Below are positions 1 to 6,210 of a stretch of 6,715 nt of DNA, one piece after another. Source of the DNA: Halodesulfurarchaeum sp042216995. GTDB lineage: Archaea; Halobacteriota; Halobacteria; Halobacteriales; Halobacteriaceae. The DNA lies in the NCBI GenBank assembly GCA_042216995.1, contig JBDGTI010000030.1, forward strand, positions 1 through 6,715, written 5' to 3'. The first letter of the stretch is position 1; each line of letters begins with the position of its first letter. Both the position numbers and the translations under genes were made by a program. The notes beneath the pieces are model-generated. The model had not been told where the DNA came from. It saw nothing but the letters and a program-made list of their open reading frames with translations, and did no database searches.

Positions 1-1269
1 GGCCACCGCCTTCTCGTCGATACGTCCCATGCCCATGATCGCCGCTTCGGGGTGGTTGATGATCGGCGTCCCGAAGGTGCCGTGGCCTCCGTGGCTCCCC
101 GTGTTGGTGATCGTGAACGTTCCCCCCTGCAGATCGCCAGGATCGATCGTCCGGTTCCTGGCGGCCTCGACGGTCTCGTTGAGGTCGCGAGCGACCTCGA
201 CGAGGGACTTCCGATCGACGTTTTCGATGACCGGGACGATCAGGCCGTCCTCCGTGTGCGTGGCGACCCCGATGTTGTAGTACTGGTGCTTGATGATCTC
301 CTCTTCGTCCATGTCCACGGAGGCGTTCACCAGCGGGAACTCCTTGAGCGCCGGCACCACGGCCTTGAGCACGATCGCCGTGTACGTGACGTTCACGTCT
401 TCGTGCTTCGCGTCGAGGCGCTCTTTCAGGTCCACGAGCGCGGTCGCGTCGGCTTCGAACCCGGACGTGACGTGGGGGATTTCGTCCGAGGCGTGTTGCA
501 TGTTCTTGGCGATCGTGCGACGGAGTCCGGACAGCGGCTCTCTGACCTCCGGTTGGTCGGTCTCTCCACCCGCCGGCGCACCCGACGCATCCGTCGCCGC
601 GCCGGTTCCAGTGGCCGTCGCAGTCGAATCCGCTGCCGTCGTGGCAGCCGATTCCGCGCCGCCCCGTTCGACGTATCGATCGACGTCCTCTCGGAGGACT
701 CGGCCACTGGGACCGGTTCCCTCGACGGCCGAGATGTCGACGCCCTCCTCCCGGGCGTATTTGCGGGTCGATGGCGCGGCGAACACCCGTTCGCCGTCGC
801 CCGACGCCGGCGGTTCTTCTGCCCCACCGGCCGTGGTGTCCGCGTCGGCATCACCGGCGGGTTCTGCGGTCGAGACACCCCGGTCGACGTCGCCCGTCGC
901 CTCACTGGCGGCGCCGGCCGCCGGAGCGGTCGCTTCGGCCTCACCGGCGGCCGCCCCTTCAGCCGATTCCGTTGTGGCCGTTGCGTCCTCGACGCCCTGC
1001 TGACGGGGCGGGTTCTCGGTGAGGAGGACGGCGATGACCTCGCCGACTTCGACGACGTCCCCGGGCTCGGCCACCAGTTCCTCGACGGTCCCCTGCACCG
1101 GGGATGGAATCTCCACGACCGCCTTGTCGGTTTCCACGTCCACGAACGGGGCGTCCTCGTCGATCTCCGCTCCTTCTTTTACGTACCACTCGACGATCTC
1201 GCCCTCGGAGAGCCCCTCCCCGGTATCTGGCAGGCGAAACTCGAATCGTTCGAGCTCCTCAGAACTCAT
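1..1269 (-). CDS. 2-oxoacid dehydrogenase E2, dihydrolipoamide acyltransferase (C-terminus beyond window)
   Basis: E2 core of a 2-oxoacid dehydrogenase complex. It takes the acyl group from E1 on a swinging lipoyl arm and passes it to CoA. All 423 codons are open to base 1, so the frame runs off the window. Visible domains are an N-terminal lipoyl domain (residues about 9-82) with the lipoylation motif ETDKA (Lys49), an Ala/Glu/Asp/Thr-rich flexible linker (about 86-160), a peripheral subunit-binding domain (about 163-200, containing APSTRKYARE and GTGPSGRVLREDV), a second linker (about 203-240), and the catalytic acyltransferase domain from about 245 (IPHVTSGFEAD, DGLIVPVIENVD, GGTFTITNTG, TPIINHPEAAIMGMGRI). 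The catalytic HxxxDG motif would lie in the missing part. The ATG sits inside the E1 beta gene (11-nt overlap), with a GGTGATG Shine-Dalgarno-like motif at 1274-1280. The single lipoyl domain and this layout are normal for archaeal E2. The fold is certain; the acyl substrate is unknown. Confidence 0.95.
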   Translation of the reverse strand, partial: MSSEELERFEFRLPDTGEGLSEGEIVEWYVKEGAEIDEDAPFVDVETDKAVVEIPSPVQGTVEELVAEPGDVVEVGEVIAVLLTENPPRQQGVEDATATTESAEGAAAGEAEATAPAAGAASEATGDVDRGVSTAEPAGDADADTTAGGAEEPPASGDGERVFAAPSTRKYAREEGVDISAVEGTGPSGRVLREDVDRYVERGGAESAATTAADSTATATGTGAATDASGAPAGGETDQPEVREPLSGLRRTIAKNMQHASDEIPHVTSGFEADATALVDLKERLDAKHEDVNVTYTAIVLKAVVPALKEFPLVNASVDMDEEEIIKHQYYNIGVATHTEDGLIVPVIENVDRKSLVEVARDLNETVEAARNRTIDPGDLQGGTFTITNTGSHGGHGTFGTPIINHPEAAIMGMGRIDEKAVA

Positions 1270-2269
1270 AGCTCATCACCGCCTCGATGGCGTTCGCTGC
1301 GCGATCCGCGTCTGGCATGTAGTACTCCTCGGTCTGGTGGCCCGGGAAGTGGACGTCGTACCCGGTCGCGCGCTTGATCGGCGCGTGGAGGTGATCCAGC
1401 GCGTACTCGTTGATCAACGCCGAGATCTCGGCACCGAGACCGAGGGTCCGGCGCGCCTCGTGCAACACGACAGCGCGTCCGGTCTTCTTGACCGAATCGA
1501 GGATCGTCTCCACGTCCAGGGGCGATAGTGTCCGGAGGTCAACGATCTCGACGTCGGCGTCGACGTCGTCAGCGGCGGTCTCGGCGTGGCGCACCATGGC
1601 GCCCCAGGCGTAGACCGTGACGTCCTCGCCCTCCCTGACGATCCGCGCCTCATCGAGCGGGAGGGTGTACTCCGACTCGGGCACCGGCCCTGATACCTCC
1701 CGGTAGATCTTCTTCGGCTCGAGGAAGAACACTGGATCGTCGCTGCGGATGGAGGCCGCGAGGAGGCCTTTGGTCTCGTAGGGCGTGCTCGGGACGACGA
1801 CCCGTACTCCTGGGGTGTGAATGAGGTACGTCTCGGTCGATTCGGAGTGGTACTCGCTCGATTTGATCCCGCCGGAGTACGGCATCCGCACGGTCATGGG
1901 CATCTCCAGGCGACCGCCCGAGCGCTCGTACATCTTGACGAGCGTGTACATGAACTGGCCGAAGGCGGGGTAGAAAAAGCCCATGAACTGCATCTCGGGG
2001 ACGACGCGGGTGCCACGTATGGCCATCCCGACCGCGGTCCCGAGGATACCGTTCTCCGAGAGCGGCGTGTCGATGACGCGCTCCTCACCGAATTCGTCGA
2101 GGAGGCCGTCGGTCGCCCGATAGACGCCGCCGATGGGGCCGATGTCGTACCCCATCAGGCGGACCGATTCGTCGCGATCCATCTCCTGATAGAGGGTGGT
2201 ATTGACGGCGTTGACGAGGTTCAACTCCCGGTCCGCCTCCTCGCGGAGATCGTTCGTAGTAGCGTTCAT
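1259..2269 (-). CDS. 2-oxoacid dehydrogenase E1 component, beta subunit
   Basis: Beta subunit of the thiamine-diphosphate-dependent E1 (alpha2beta2), 336 aa, the usual length for the family. It supplies part of the cofactor site and the docking surface for E2. Visible motifs are the transketolase-like pyrimidine-binding domain with DTPLSENGI (Glu72 is expected to contact the aminopyrimidine ring), YPAFGQF, the active-site His in EYHSES (His141), HTPGVRVVVPSTPYETKGLL, and PVFFLEPKKIYR. The C-terminal transketolase domain includes VTVYAWGAMV, VDLRTLSPLD and VVLHEARRTLGLGAEI. The ATG overlaps the E1 alpha stop as ATGA (2266-2269) and is preceded by a GGGGAGGGG-type ribosome-binding site in the end of the alpha gene. 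The stop lies inside the E2 start, so the three genes form one translationally coupled operon. Some usually acidic positions differ (LMGYDIG where GEDVG is common; QFMGFFYP where QFDGF is common), suggesting a diverged paralogue. The substrate (pyruvate, branched-chain or other 2-oxo acid) is not determinable here. Confidence 0.96.
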   Translation of the reverse strand: MNATTNDLREEADRELNLVNAVNTTLYQEMDRDESVRLMGYDIGPIGGVYRATDGLLDEFGEERVIDTPLSENGILGTAVGMAIRGTRVVPEMQFMGFFYPAFGQFMYTLVKMYERSGGRLEMPMTVRMPYSGGIKSSEYHSESTETYLIHTPGVRVVVPSTPYETKGLLAASIRSDDPVFFLEPKKIYREVSGPVPESEYTLPLDEARIVREGEDVTVYAWGAMVRHAETAADDVDADVEIVDLRTLSPLDVETILDSVKKTGRAVVLHEARRTLGLGAEISALINEYALDHLHAPIKRATGYDVHFPGHQTEEYYMPDADRAANAIEAVMSYEF

Positions 2270-3396
2270 TCTAACCCCTCCCCGGTGAAGTCGGTGAACG
2301 GATTCTCGCCAGCGAGCTCGGCCCGGAGCTCTTCACGCTGGTGGGATCGCTTCCAGGTCTCGTCGTGCAGGTGGTGTTCGAACATGGTCTCTGGGTCGGA
2401 CACCGGAACCTGCCTGGCGCGATCGACGGCCTCCTGGATTTCCTCGCGAATCTCCTCGCGGATGCGCTCGGGGTCCTCCTCGTCGAGGATGCCCTCGTCC
2501 TGCAGGTACACCTCGAGGCGCTCGATCGGGTCGCGCTCCTCCCAGTCCTCGCGCTTCTCCTCGGTCCGGTACACGCTCTCTTCGTCTGCCGTGTTGTGTT
2601 CGACCATGCGGTACGTGACGGCCTCGATGAGAGAGGGACCCTCGCCGGATCGGGCCCGGTCTACGGCTTCCTGGGAGGCCTGGTAGACCGCGAGAATGTC
2701 GTTCCCGTCGACCCGCTCGTGGGGCACGCCGTGCGCTTCTGCCTTCTGGGCGAAGGTCTCGGCCGCGGTCTGTCGCTGCGTCGGCACCGAGATGGCCCAC
2801 TGATTGTTCTGAATGATCGTCACGGCCGGCGCGTCGAAGACGCCGGCGAAGTTGAGCGCCTCGTGGAAGTCGCCCTCGCTGGTCGACCCGTCTCCGATGT
2901 AGCTCATCGAGACCGCGTCGGTCCCGCGGAACCGGTCGACCATCGCCGAGCCGACGGCGTTCGTCACGTTGACCGCGAGGGGAACGTACACTGGCGTGAA
3001 CGAAACCGGCGGTTCGCCCTCCGGCGGGAGGTGCTCGTCGACCGTCTCGGGCTCTGCGCCCATCAGGTTCGCGAGCGATCGGTCCATCGGGACACCCCAG
3101 TAACTCAGCGCGCCGGTCTGTCGGTACGAGGGGAAACACCAGTCGCCCTCGGAGAGCGTGGCCGCGGAGCCGACCGCTACCGCCTCCTCGCCGGTCGAGC
3201 GTGCGATGATGCTGATCTCTCCCTGTCGCTGCATGTTGAGGGTCTTCTGTTCGAACTCCCTGGTCTGTACCATCGTCCGGTACATCCGGCGGAGCGTCTC
3301 CTCGTCGACCTCTGGCGGATCGCCGACGAGGTTGCCGTCCGGATCCAGGATTTGTCTGTAGTCCTCGGGTGGGTCGTGTTCTTGCCACTTTCCCAT
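2266..3396 (-). CDS. 2-oxoacid dehydrogenase E1 component, alpha subunit
   Basis: Alpha subunit of E1, 376 aa, a typical family length. It binds the diphosphate of thiamine diphosphate and carries out decarboxylation of the 2-oxo acid with the beta subunit. The ThDP/Mg2+ signature runs from GDG (168-170) to NN (197-198), in the context IGDGSTSEGDFHEALNFAG then IIQNNQWAIS. Other landmarks are QRQGEISIIARSTGEEAVAVG (split over about 57-76), FPSYRQTG (88-95) and the substrate-site/regulatory loop EHNTADEESVYR around His267. QRQG-IS-GEEA resembles branched-chain 2-oxoacid dehydrogenase E1 alpha more than classical pyruvate dehydrogenase. The stretch FTPVYVPLAVNVTNAVG (about 133-149) departs from the usual SSPLATQIPQAVG form. 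This is the first gene of the alpha-beta-E2 operon. A TATA-like TTTATT lies about 30 nt upstream of the ATG, with no Shine-Dalgarno in between, so the mRNA is probably leaderless. The E1 alpha call is secure; substrate and a pdhA-type name are not. Confidence 0.95.
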   Translation of the reverse strand: MGKWQEHDPPEDYRQILDPDGNLVGDPPEVDEETLRRMYRTMVQTREFEQKTLNMQRQGEISIIARSTGEEAVAVGSAATLSEGDWCFPSYRQTGALSYWGVPMDRSLANLMGAEPETVDEHLPPEGEPPVSFTPVYVPLAVNVTNAVGSAMVDRFRGTDAVSMSYIGDGSTSEGDFHEALNFAGVFDAPAVTIIQNNQWAISVPTQRQTAAETFAQKAEAHGVPHERVDGNDILAVYQASQEAVDRARSGEGPSLIEAVTYRMVEHNTADEESVYRTEEKREDWEERDPIERLEVYLQDEGILDEEDPERIREEIREEIQEAVDRARQVPVSDPETMFEHHLHDETWKRSHQREELRAELAGENPFTDFTGEGLE

Positions 3397-3414
3397 AATA
3401 CGCGAAAAACCATG

Positions 3415-3434
3415 AGGGAAGCAATAAAGCTATC
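3415..3434 (-). promoter_or_regulatory. Probable promoter of the E1 alpha-E1 beta-E2 operon
   Basis: On the minus strand a TATA-like TTTATT occupies 3428-3423 in an otherwise GC-rich setting, about 30 nt upstream of the E1 alpha ATG at 3396. Archaeal transcription usually starts 25-28 nt downstream of the TATA centre, which would put the start within a few bases of the ATG and give a leaderless or nearly leaderless mRNA, common for first genes of haloarchaeal operons. This promoter would let the E1-E2 genes be expressed without E3. Confidence 0.55.
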
Positions 3435-3529
3435 GCCGGACGCCGATGCGAGGGGACAGAGCGGCGAACAATGAAGAGAGCACGGCAGTGAATACGGCCG
3501 CATCCAGCGGGCTGAGAGATGAGGGACAA

Positions 3530-3569
3530 AGAGGTGTGGGACGGAGAAGTGAGAGAGGTGTGGGACGGA
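3530..3569. repeat. 16-bp direct repeat pair in a purine-rich intergenic tract
   Basis: The 16-mer AGAGGTGTGGGACGGA occurs perfectly at 3530-3545 and again at 3554-3569, a period of 24 bp. A partial third copy of its tail (CGGACGGA) lies at about 3583-3590. The surrounding plus strand (about 3514-3570) is more than 80 percent purine, so an RNA read from the minus strand here would be C/U-rich. The pair lies between the E3 stop and the E1 alpha start, about 135-175 nt upstream of the E1 alpha ATG. It could be a regulator-binding site, part of E3 transcription termination, or a chance duplication. Confidence 0.6.
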
Positions 3570-3587
3570 ACTGAACCAGGATCGGAC

Positions 3588-3642
3588 GGAGACGCCCCCG
3601 AGGGATCGTAGCGGCGTCAGCGATTGAGCGTGTGAATGGCGT
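3588..3642. repeat. Left copy of a 55-bp perfect duplication bordering the N gap (includes duplicate E3 3' end)
   Basis: These 55 bases, ending exactly at the first N, are identical to 3743-3797, which begin exactly after the last N. Bases 3617-3642 read on the minus strand encode the same last residues of E3 (ending HTLNR and TGA) as the full gene on the other side. The simplest reading is that both contig ends contain the same genomic bases. This copy is therefore not a second E3 fragment. Confidence 0.9.
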
Positions 3643-3742
3643 NNNNNNNNNNNNNNNNNNNNNNNNNNNNNNNNNNNNNNNNNNNNNNNNNNNNNNNNNN
3701 NNNNNNNNNNNNNNNNNNNNNNNNNNNNNNNNNNNNNNNNNN
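3643..3742. other. Assembly gap of 100 N
   Basis: Exactly 100 N, the conventional placeholder for a gap of unknown length. Because the flanks share a perfect 55-bp end overlap, the real sequence is probably shorter than shown by 155 bp (one duplicate copy plus the N). That leaves about 220 bp between the E3 stop and the E1 alpha start. Outside the gap the apparent intergenic stretch 3397-3771 holds only the E1 alpha promoter, the direct repeats and the duplicated end; I see no gene or RNA in it. Confidence 0.95.
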
Positions 3743-3797
3743 GGAGACGCCCCCGAGGGATCGTAGCGGCGTCAGCGATTGAGCGTGTGAATGGCGT
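3743..3797. repeat. Right copy of the 55-bp duplication at the N gap
   Basis: Identical base for base to 3588-3642. It covers the true end of the E3 gene (stop at 3774-3772 on the minus strand) and 29 bases downstream of it. It continues into intact E3 coding sequence to the right, so this is the copy to keep when the two contig ends are merged. Confidence 0.9.
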
Positions 3798-5196
3798 GAC
3801 CCAGTGCGTTATCGGCGGCTTCCATCACCGACTCCGAGAGGGTCGGATGCGTGTGGATCGTCCCCGCGACGTCTTCGAGGGTCGCCCCCATCTCGATGGC
3901 CAGACCGATTTCGGCGATCAGCTCGGAGGCTTCGGGCCCGACGACCTGTCCGCCCAGGACGAAGCCAGCGTCCTCGTCGGCCACGACTCGCACGAAGCCG
4001 GCGTCGCGCCCGGTGGTCAGCGCGCGGCCGCTCGCGCTGAATGGAAACGCCCCGACCACGGGTTCGAAGCCGGCCTCCGCGGCCTCGTCTTCGGACATCC
4101 CGACGGTCCCGATTTCGGGGTCCGTGAACACCGCCGCCGGGACCGCCTGATGGTCGAGGGCGGCGGCCTCTCCCGCGATGACCTCCGCCGCGATGATCCC
4201 CTCCGCACTCGCTTTGTGCGCGAGCATCGGCTCGCCGGCGACGTCGCCGATCGCGAAGACGTTCTCCCGCCCGGTCCGGGCCCGGTCGTCCGTCTCCAGG
4301 AACCCGTTATCGGCAGGGTCCAGTCCGATCGCGTCGAGGTTCAACGTGTCGGTGACGGGCTCGCGGCCCACCGCGACCACGACGGCGTCGCCCTCGTAGG
4401 TGGACGCCGCCCCGTCTTCGGTTTCGGTCGTCACGGCGACGCCGTCCTCGGTCTCCACCCAGTCCGCCGCCGATTCGCCGAAGTTGAACTCGATGCCCAG
4501 GTCCGCGACCCGGCGTTTGACCGGTCTGACCAGATCGGCGTCGTAGCCCGGCAGGGGCTCGTCCAGCATCTCGACGACGGTGACGTCTGTGCCGAGTTTC
4601 GCGAGGACGGTGGAGAGTTCCATCCCGATGTAGTCGGCGCCCAGGACGACGATCCGATCCGGGGCCTCATCGAGATCGAGGACGTCTCGCGAGGAGAGGA
4701 CGTGCTCACCGTCGAACTCGAAGCCCGGTATCTGGATCGGGCGGGATCCGGTCGCCACGATCGCCTGTTCGAATTCGTAGGATTCCGCTCCCTGGCCCTA
4801 ACCCGCGTGAGTGATCCGAAGCGTGTTCTCGTCGACGAACTCGGCACGGCCCTCGACCAGGTTCACCCCGTTGGCCTTACAGAGCTTCTCGACGCCACCG
4901 GTGAGCTGGTCGACGACCTCGCCCTTCCAGGCCATCATCTCGTCGACCGCGATGTCGGGGTCGGCGTGGATCCCCATCTCCTCGGCGTGGCCCGCCTCGT
5001 GGGCGACGTCCGTCGCCGAGATGAGCGCTTTCGATGGAATGCAGCCGTAGTTGAGACAGACGCCGCCGAAGGCGTCCTCCTCGATGAGCGTTACGTCGAG
5101 GTCGAGCTGTCCCGCGCGGATGGCGGCCACGTACCCGCCCGGCCCCGCGCCGATCACCGCGACCTCCGTGCCAGTCGAAACGTCTCCGACGACCAT
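3772..5196 (-). pseudogene. lpdA: Dihydrolipoamide dehydrogenase (E3), interrupted by one in-frame TAG
   Basis: FAD-dependent disulfide oxidoreductase that reoxidises dihydrolipoyl-E2 with NAD+. Reading through the TAG (codon 133, bases 4800-4798) gives a 474-residue protein, normal for E3, with one frame throughout. Visible elements are the FAD-binding motif VIGAGPGG (about 14-21), the redox-active disulfide GGVCLNYGC (Cys47, Cys52), ATGSRPIQIPG after the stop, the NAD-binding motif LGADYIGMEL (the second Gly of GxGxxG is Asp188), the second FAD motif FAIGDVAG (about 314-321), and the dimerisation domain with the catalytic HPTLSE dyad (His440, Glu445). In haloarchaeal E3 as I remember it, HAG is followed by Glu-Gly-Gln-Gly, so GAG to TAG by one base is the likely change. 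The downstream open frame could only begin at an internal GTG in the ATGS motif, so two separate genes are unlikely. A real nonsense mutation, a sequencing error, or TAG decoding are all possible. The ATG at 5196 lacks a Shine-Dalgarno but follows a TATA-like box. Confidence 0.9.
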
Positions 5197-5221
5197 ACCG
5201 CAAACGATCGCGGCCGGGGAC

Positions 5222-5236
5222 CTTGAAGTATTCCCT
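5222..5236 (-). promoter_or_regulatory. Probable E3 promoter in the divergent region
   Basis: On the minus strand AATACTT (5232-5226) is the most AT-rich element upstream of E3, centred about 33 nt from the ATG at 5196. With the usual archaeal spacing the transcript would begin about 6 nt before the ATG, consistent with the absence of a Shine-Dalgarno sequence. The 104-bp region 5197-5300 is shared with the divergent hydrolase gene. Inferred from position and base composition only. Confidence 0.4.
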
Positions 5237-5251
5237 CCACGGACACGTCGG

Positions 5252-5265
5252 CGAAGCTTTAATGC
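5252..5265 (+). promoter_or_regulatory. Probable promoter of the lactonase-like gene
   Basis: A TATA-like CTTTAAT lies at 5257-5263, about 41 nt upstream of the ATG at 5301. Initiation 25-28 nt downstream would fall near 5285-5288, giving a leader of about 13-16 nt. This favours the ATG at 5301 over the in-frame upstream ATGs at 5223, 5262 and 5274, which would lie before the transcript start. Confidence 0.45.
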
Positions 5266-5300
5266 CGGCCGGGATGCTGAATGGGGTCGATCGACGAGCC

Positions 5301-6095
5301 ATGACGACGAGCGACGTAATCGTCCTCGAACGAGGAACCGTCCGGTCCGACGCCAGACACGTGCTCGAGGGGTATCAATTCGGAACGCGGGAGGCCCCCG
5401 AGCCGGACACGATCATGGGCACCGGTCCGATCTACAACGTGTTGATCGACCACCCCGAGGCGACGCTGCTCTGGGACACCGGCGCGCATCCCGCGGCCGA
5501 GGACCGGTGGACCGACGAGCAGTACGATCATTTCGAATTCCTGGGCGGCGAGGAGGCCCGGCTCGAACCGTCGCTCCTCGAGGCGGGGTACGCGATCGAA
5601 TCGATCGACGGGGTGATTCAGTCCCACCTGCACTTCGATCACGCGGGAGGGCTCCACCACTTCGCCGGCGGCGACGTTCCCATCTACGTCCACGAGCGGG
5701 AACTGGAGCACGCGTACCTCTCGAGCCAGACCGATCGGGGCGGGAAATGGTACGACGCGAAGGACTTCCATCACGACCTGCAGTGGGACCTCGTCCAGCG
5801 AAAGTCTCGGACGCTCTACGAGGGGATCGAGGTCTTCCATCTCCCGGGTCACACGCCCGGTCTCCTGGGCGTCGAAATCGCGGTCCAGAACGGCGCAGTC
5901 CTCCTGATCAGCGATCACGCTGACCTCCGTCTCAACTACGAAGAGGCGGTCCCGATGAGCGGTGGCATGATCTGGAACAAGGAGGCGTGGTACGAGAGCC
6001 TCGAGCACGTCAGAACCCGGGCGCAGCGAGTCGACGGACTGGTCGTCGCGGGCCACGATGCCGACGATCTCGAGCGCCTGCGGAATCTCTTCTGA
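5301..6095 (+). CDS. Metallo-beta-lactamase-fold hydrolase, N-acyl homoserine lactonase family
   Basis: A 264-residue cytoplasmic hydrolase (no signal peptide or membrane segment) of the metallo-beta-lactamase superfamily. The dinuclear zinc site is complete: SHLHFDHAGG (His109, His111, Asp113, His114), His184 in HLPGHTPG, Asp205 in LLISDHADL and His252 in VAGHD. The N-terminal part has TGPIYNVLIDHPEATLLWDTG, split around residues 41-61, a pattern shared with AttM/AiiA-type lactonases, which open the lactone ring of acyl-homoserine lactones; length also fits (250-265 aa). Members of this family in archaea are annotated this way by similarity, and the true substrate may be another lactone or ester. 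I start at the ATG at 5301 because earlier in-frame ATGs precede the likely transcript start and add a GC-rich, non-conserved-looking tail. It is transcribed away from E3; no functional link to it is evident. The family call is firm, the substrate is inference. Confidence 0.85.
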   Translation: MTTSDVIVLERGTVRSDARHVLEGYQFGTREAPEPDTIMGTGPIYNVLIDHPEATLLWDTGAHPAAEDRWTDEQYDHFEFLGGEEARLEPSLLEAGYAIESIDGVIQSHLHFDHAGGLHHFAGGDVPIYVHERELEHAYLSSQTDRGGKWYDAKDFHHDLQWDLVQRKSRTLYEGIEVFHLPGHTPGLLGVEIAVQNGAVLLISDHADLRLNYEEAVPMSGGMIWNKEAWYESLEHVRTRAQRVDGLVVAGHDADDLERLRNLF

Positions 6096-6210
6096 TCGCT
6101 CTCCGGGCAGGCCGACCCGTCGCGGTTCGCCTTCCCGTTTCGCGGATCCACGACCGGCATGCGGACGTGTACCAAATATTTACCACAGAGTAATTATAAC
6201 GGTCATTCTA
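6096..6210 (+). promoter_or_regulatory. Intergenic region with AT-rich promoter for the LUD gene
   Basis: A 115-bp spacer. Its first 70 bases are GC-rich without a recognisable terminator hairpin and T tract. Bases about 6172-6210 turn sharply AT-rich and contain AAATATTTA (6174-6182) and TAATTATAA (6191-6199). The first is centred about 33 nt before the ATG at 6211, so transcription would start within about 6 nt of it. With no Shine-Dalgarno before that ATG, a leaderless mRNA is likely. The second element is too close to be the TATA box for this start and may only aid melting. Confidence 0.5.

Noticed and set aside
52..1377. Plus-strand open frame of 441 codons
   Set aside because: It lies wholly antisense to E2 and the end of E1 beta, which have clear family motifs. 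Its product is Arg/Val/Asp-rich without domains. Long antisense open frames are expected in GC-rich haloarchaeal genes.
2333..3529. Minus-strand 398-codon frame overlapping E1 alpha
   Set aside because: Arg/Gly-rich out-of-frame shadow of E1 alpha, which has the ThDP motif and normal length in the correct frame.
3617..3642. A second partial copy of the E3 gene left of the gap
   Set aside because: It is exactly the portion of E3 inside the 55-bp duplicated contig end, so it is best read as an assembly overlap, not a gene fragment.
3772..4758. Reading the second part of E3 as a separate 328-residue gene
   Set aside because: Its only plausible start is a GTG inside the conserved ATGSRP motif, with no promoter or ribosome-binding site. 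It lacks the FAD-binding N-terminus and redox cysteines, which are found in the same frame just upstream of the TAG.
3787..5226. Plus-strand open frame of 479 codons antisense to E3
   Set aside because: It mirrors the E3 gene in an antisense frame and has low-complexity Arg/Asp/Gly/Val composition with no motif. E3 on the minus strand has cofactor and active-site motifs throughout.
5281..5304. Seven-codon open frame (MGSIDEP) whose stop overlaps the lactonase ATG as ATGA
   Set aside because: It is near the predicted transcript start and could mimic a leader peptide, but it has no ribosome-binding site and no regulatory codon pattern. Chance is the better explanation.
6058..6210. Upstream extension of the LUD protein to an ATG at 6058
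   Set aside because: The extension overlaps the end of the lactonase gene and crosses the AT-rich promoter. The residues are unlike the family, and the ATG at 6211 gives the normal LUD length.
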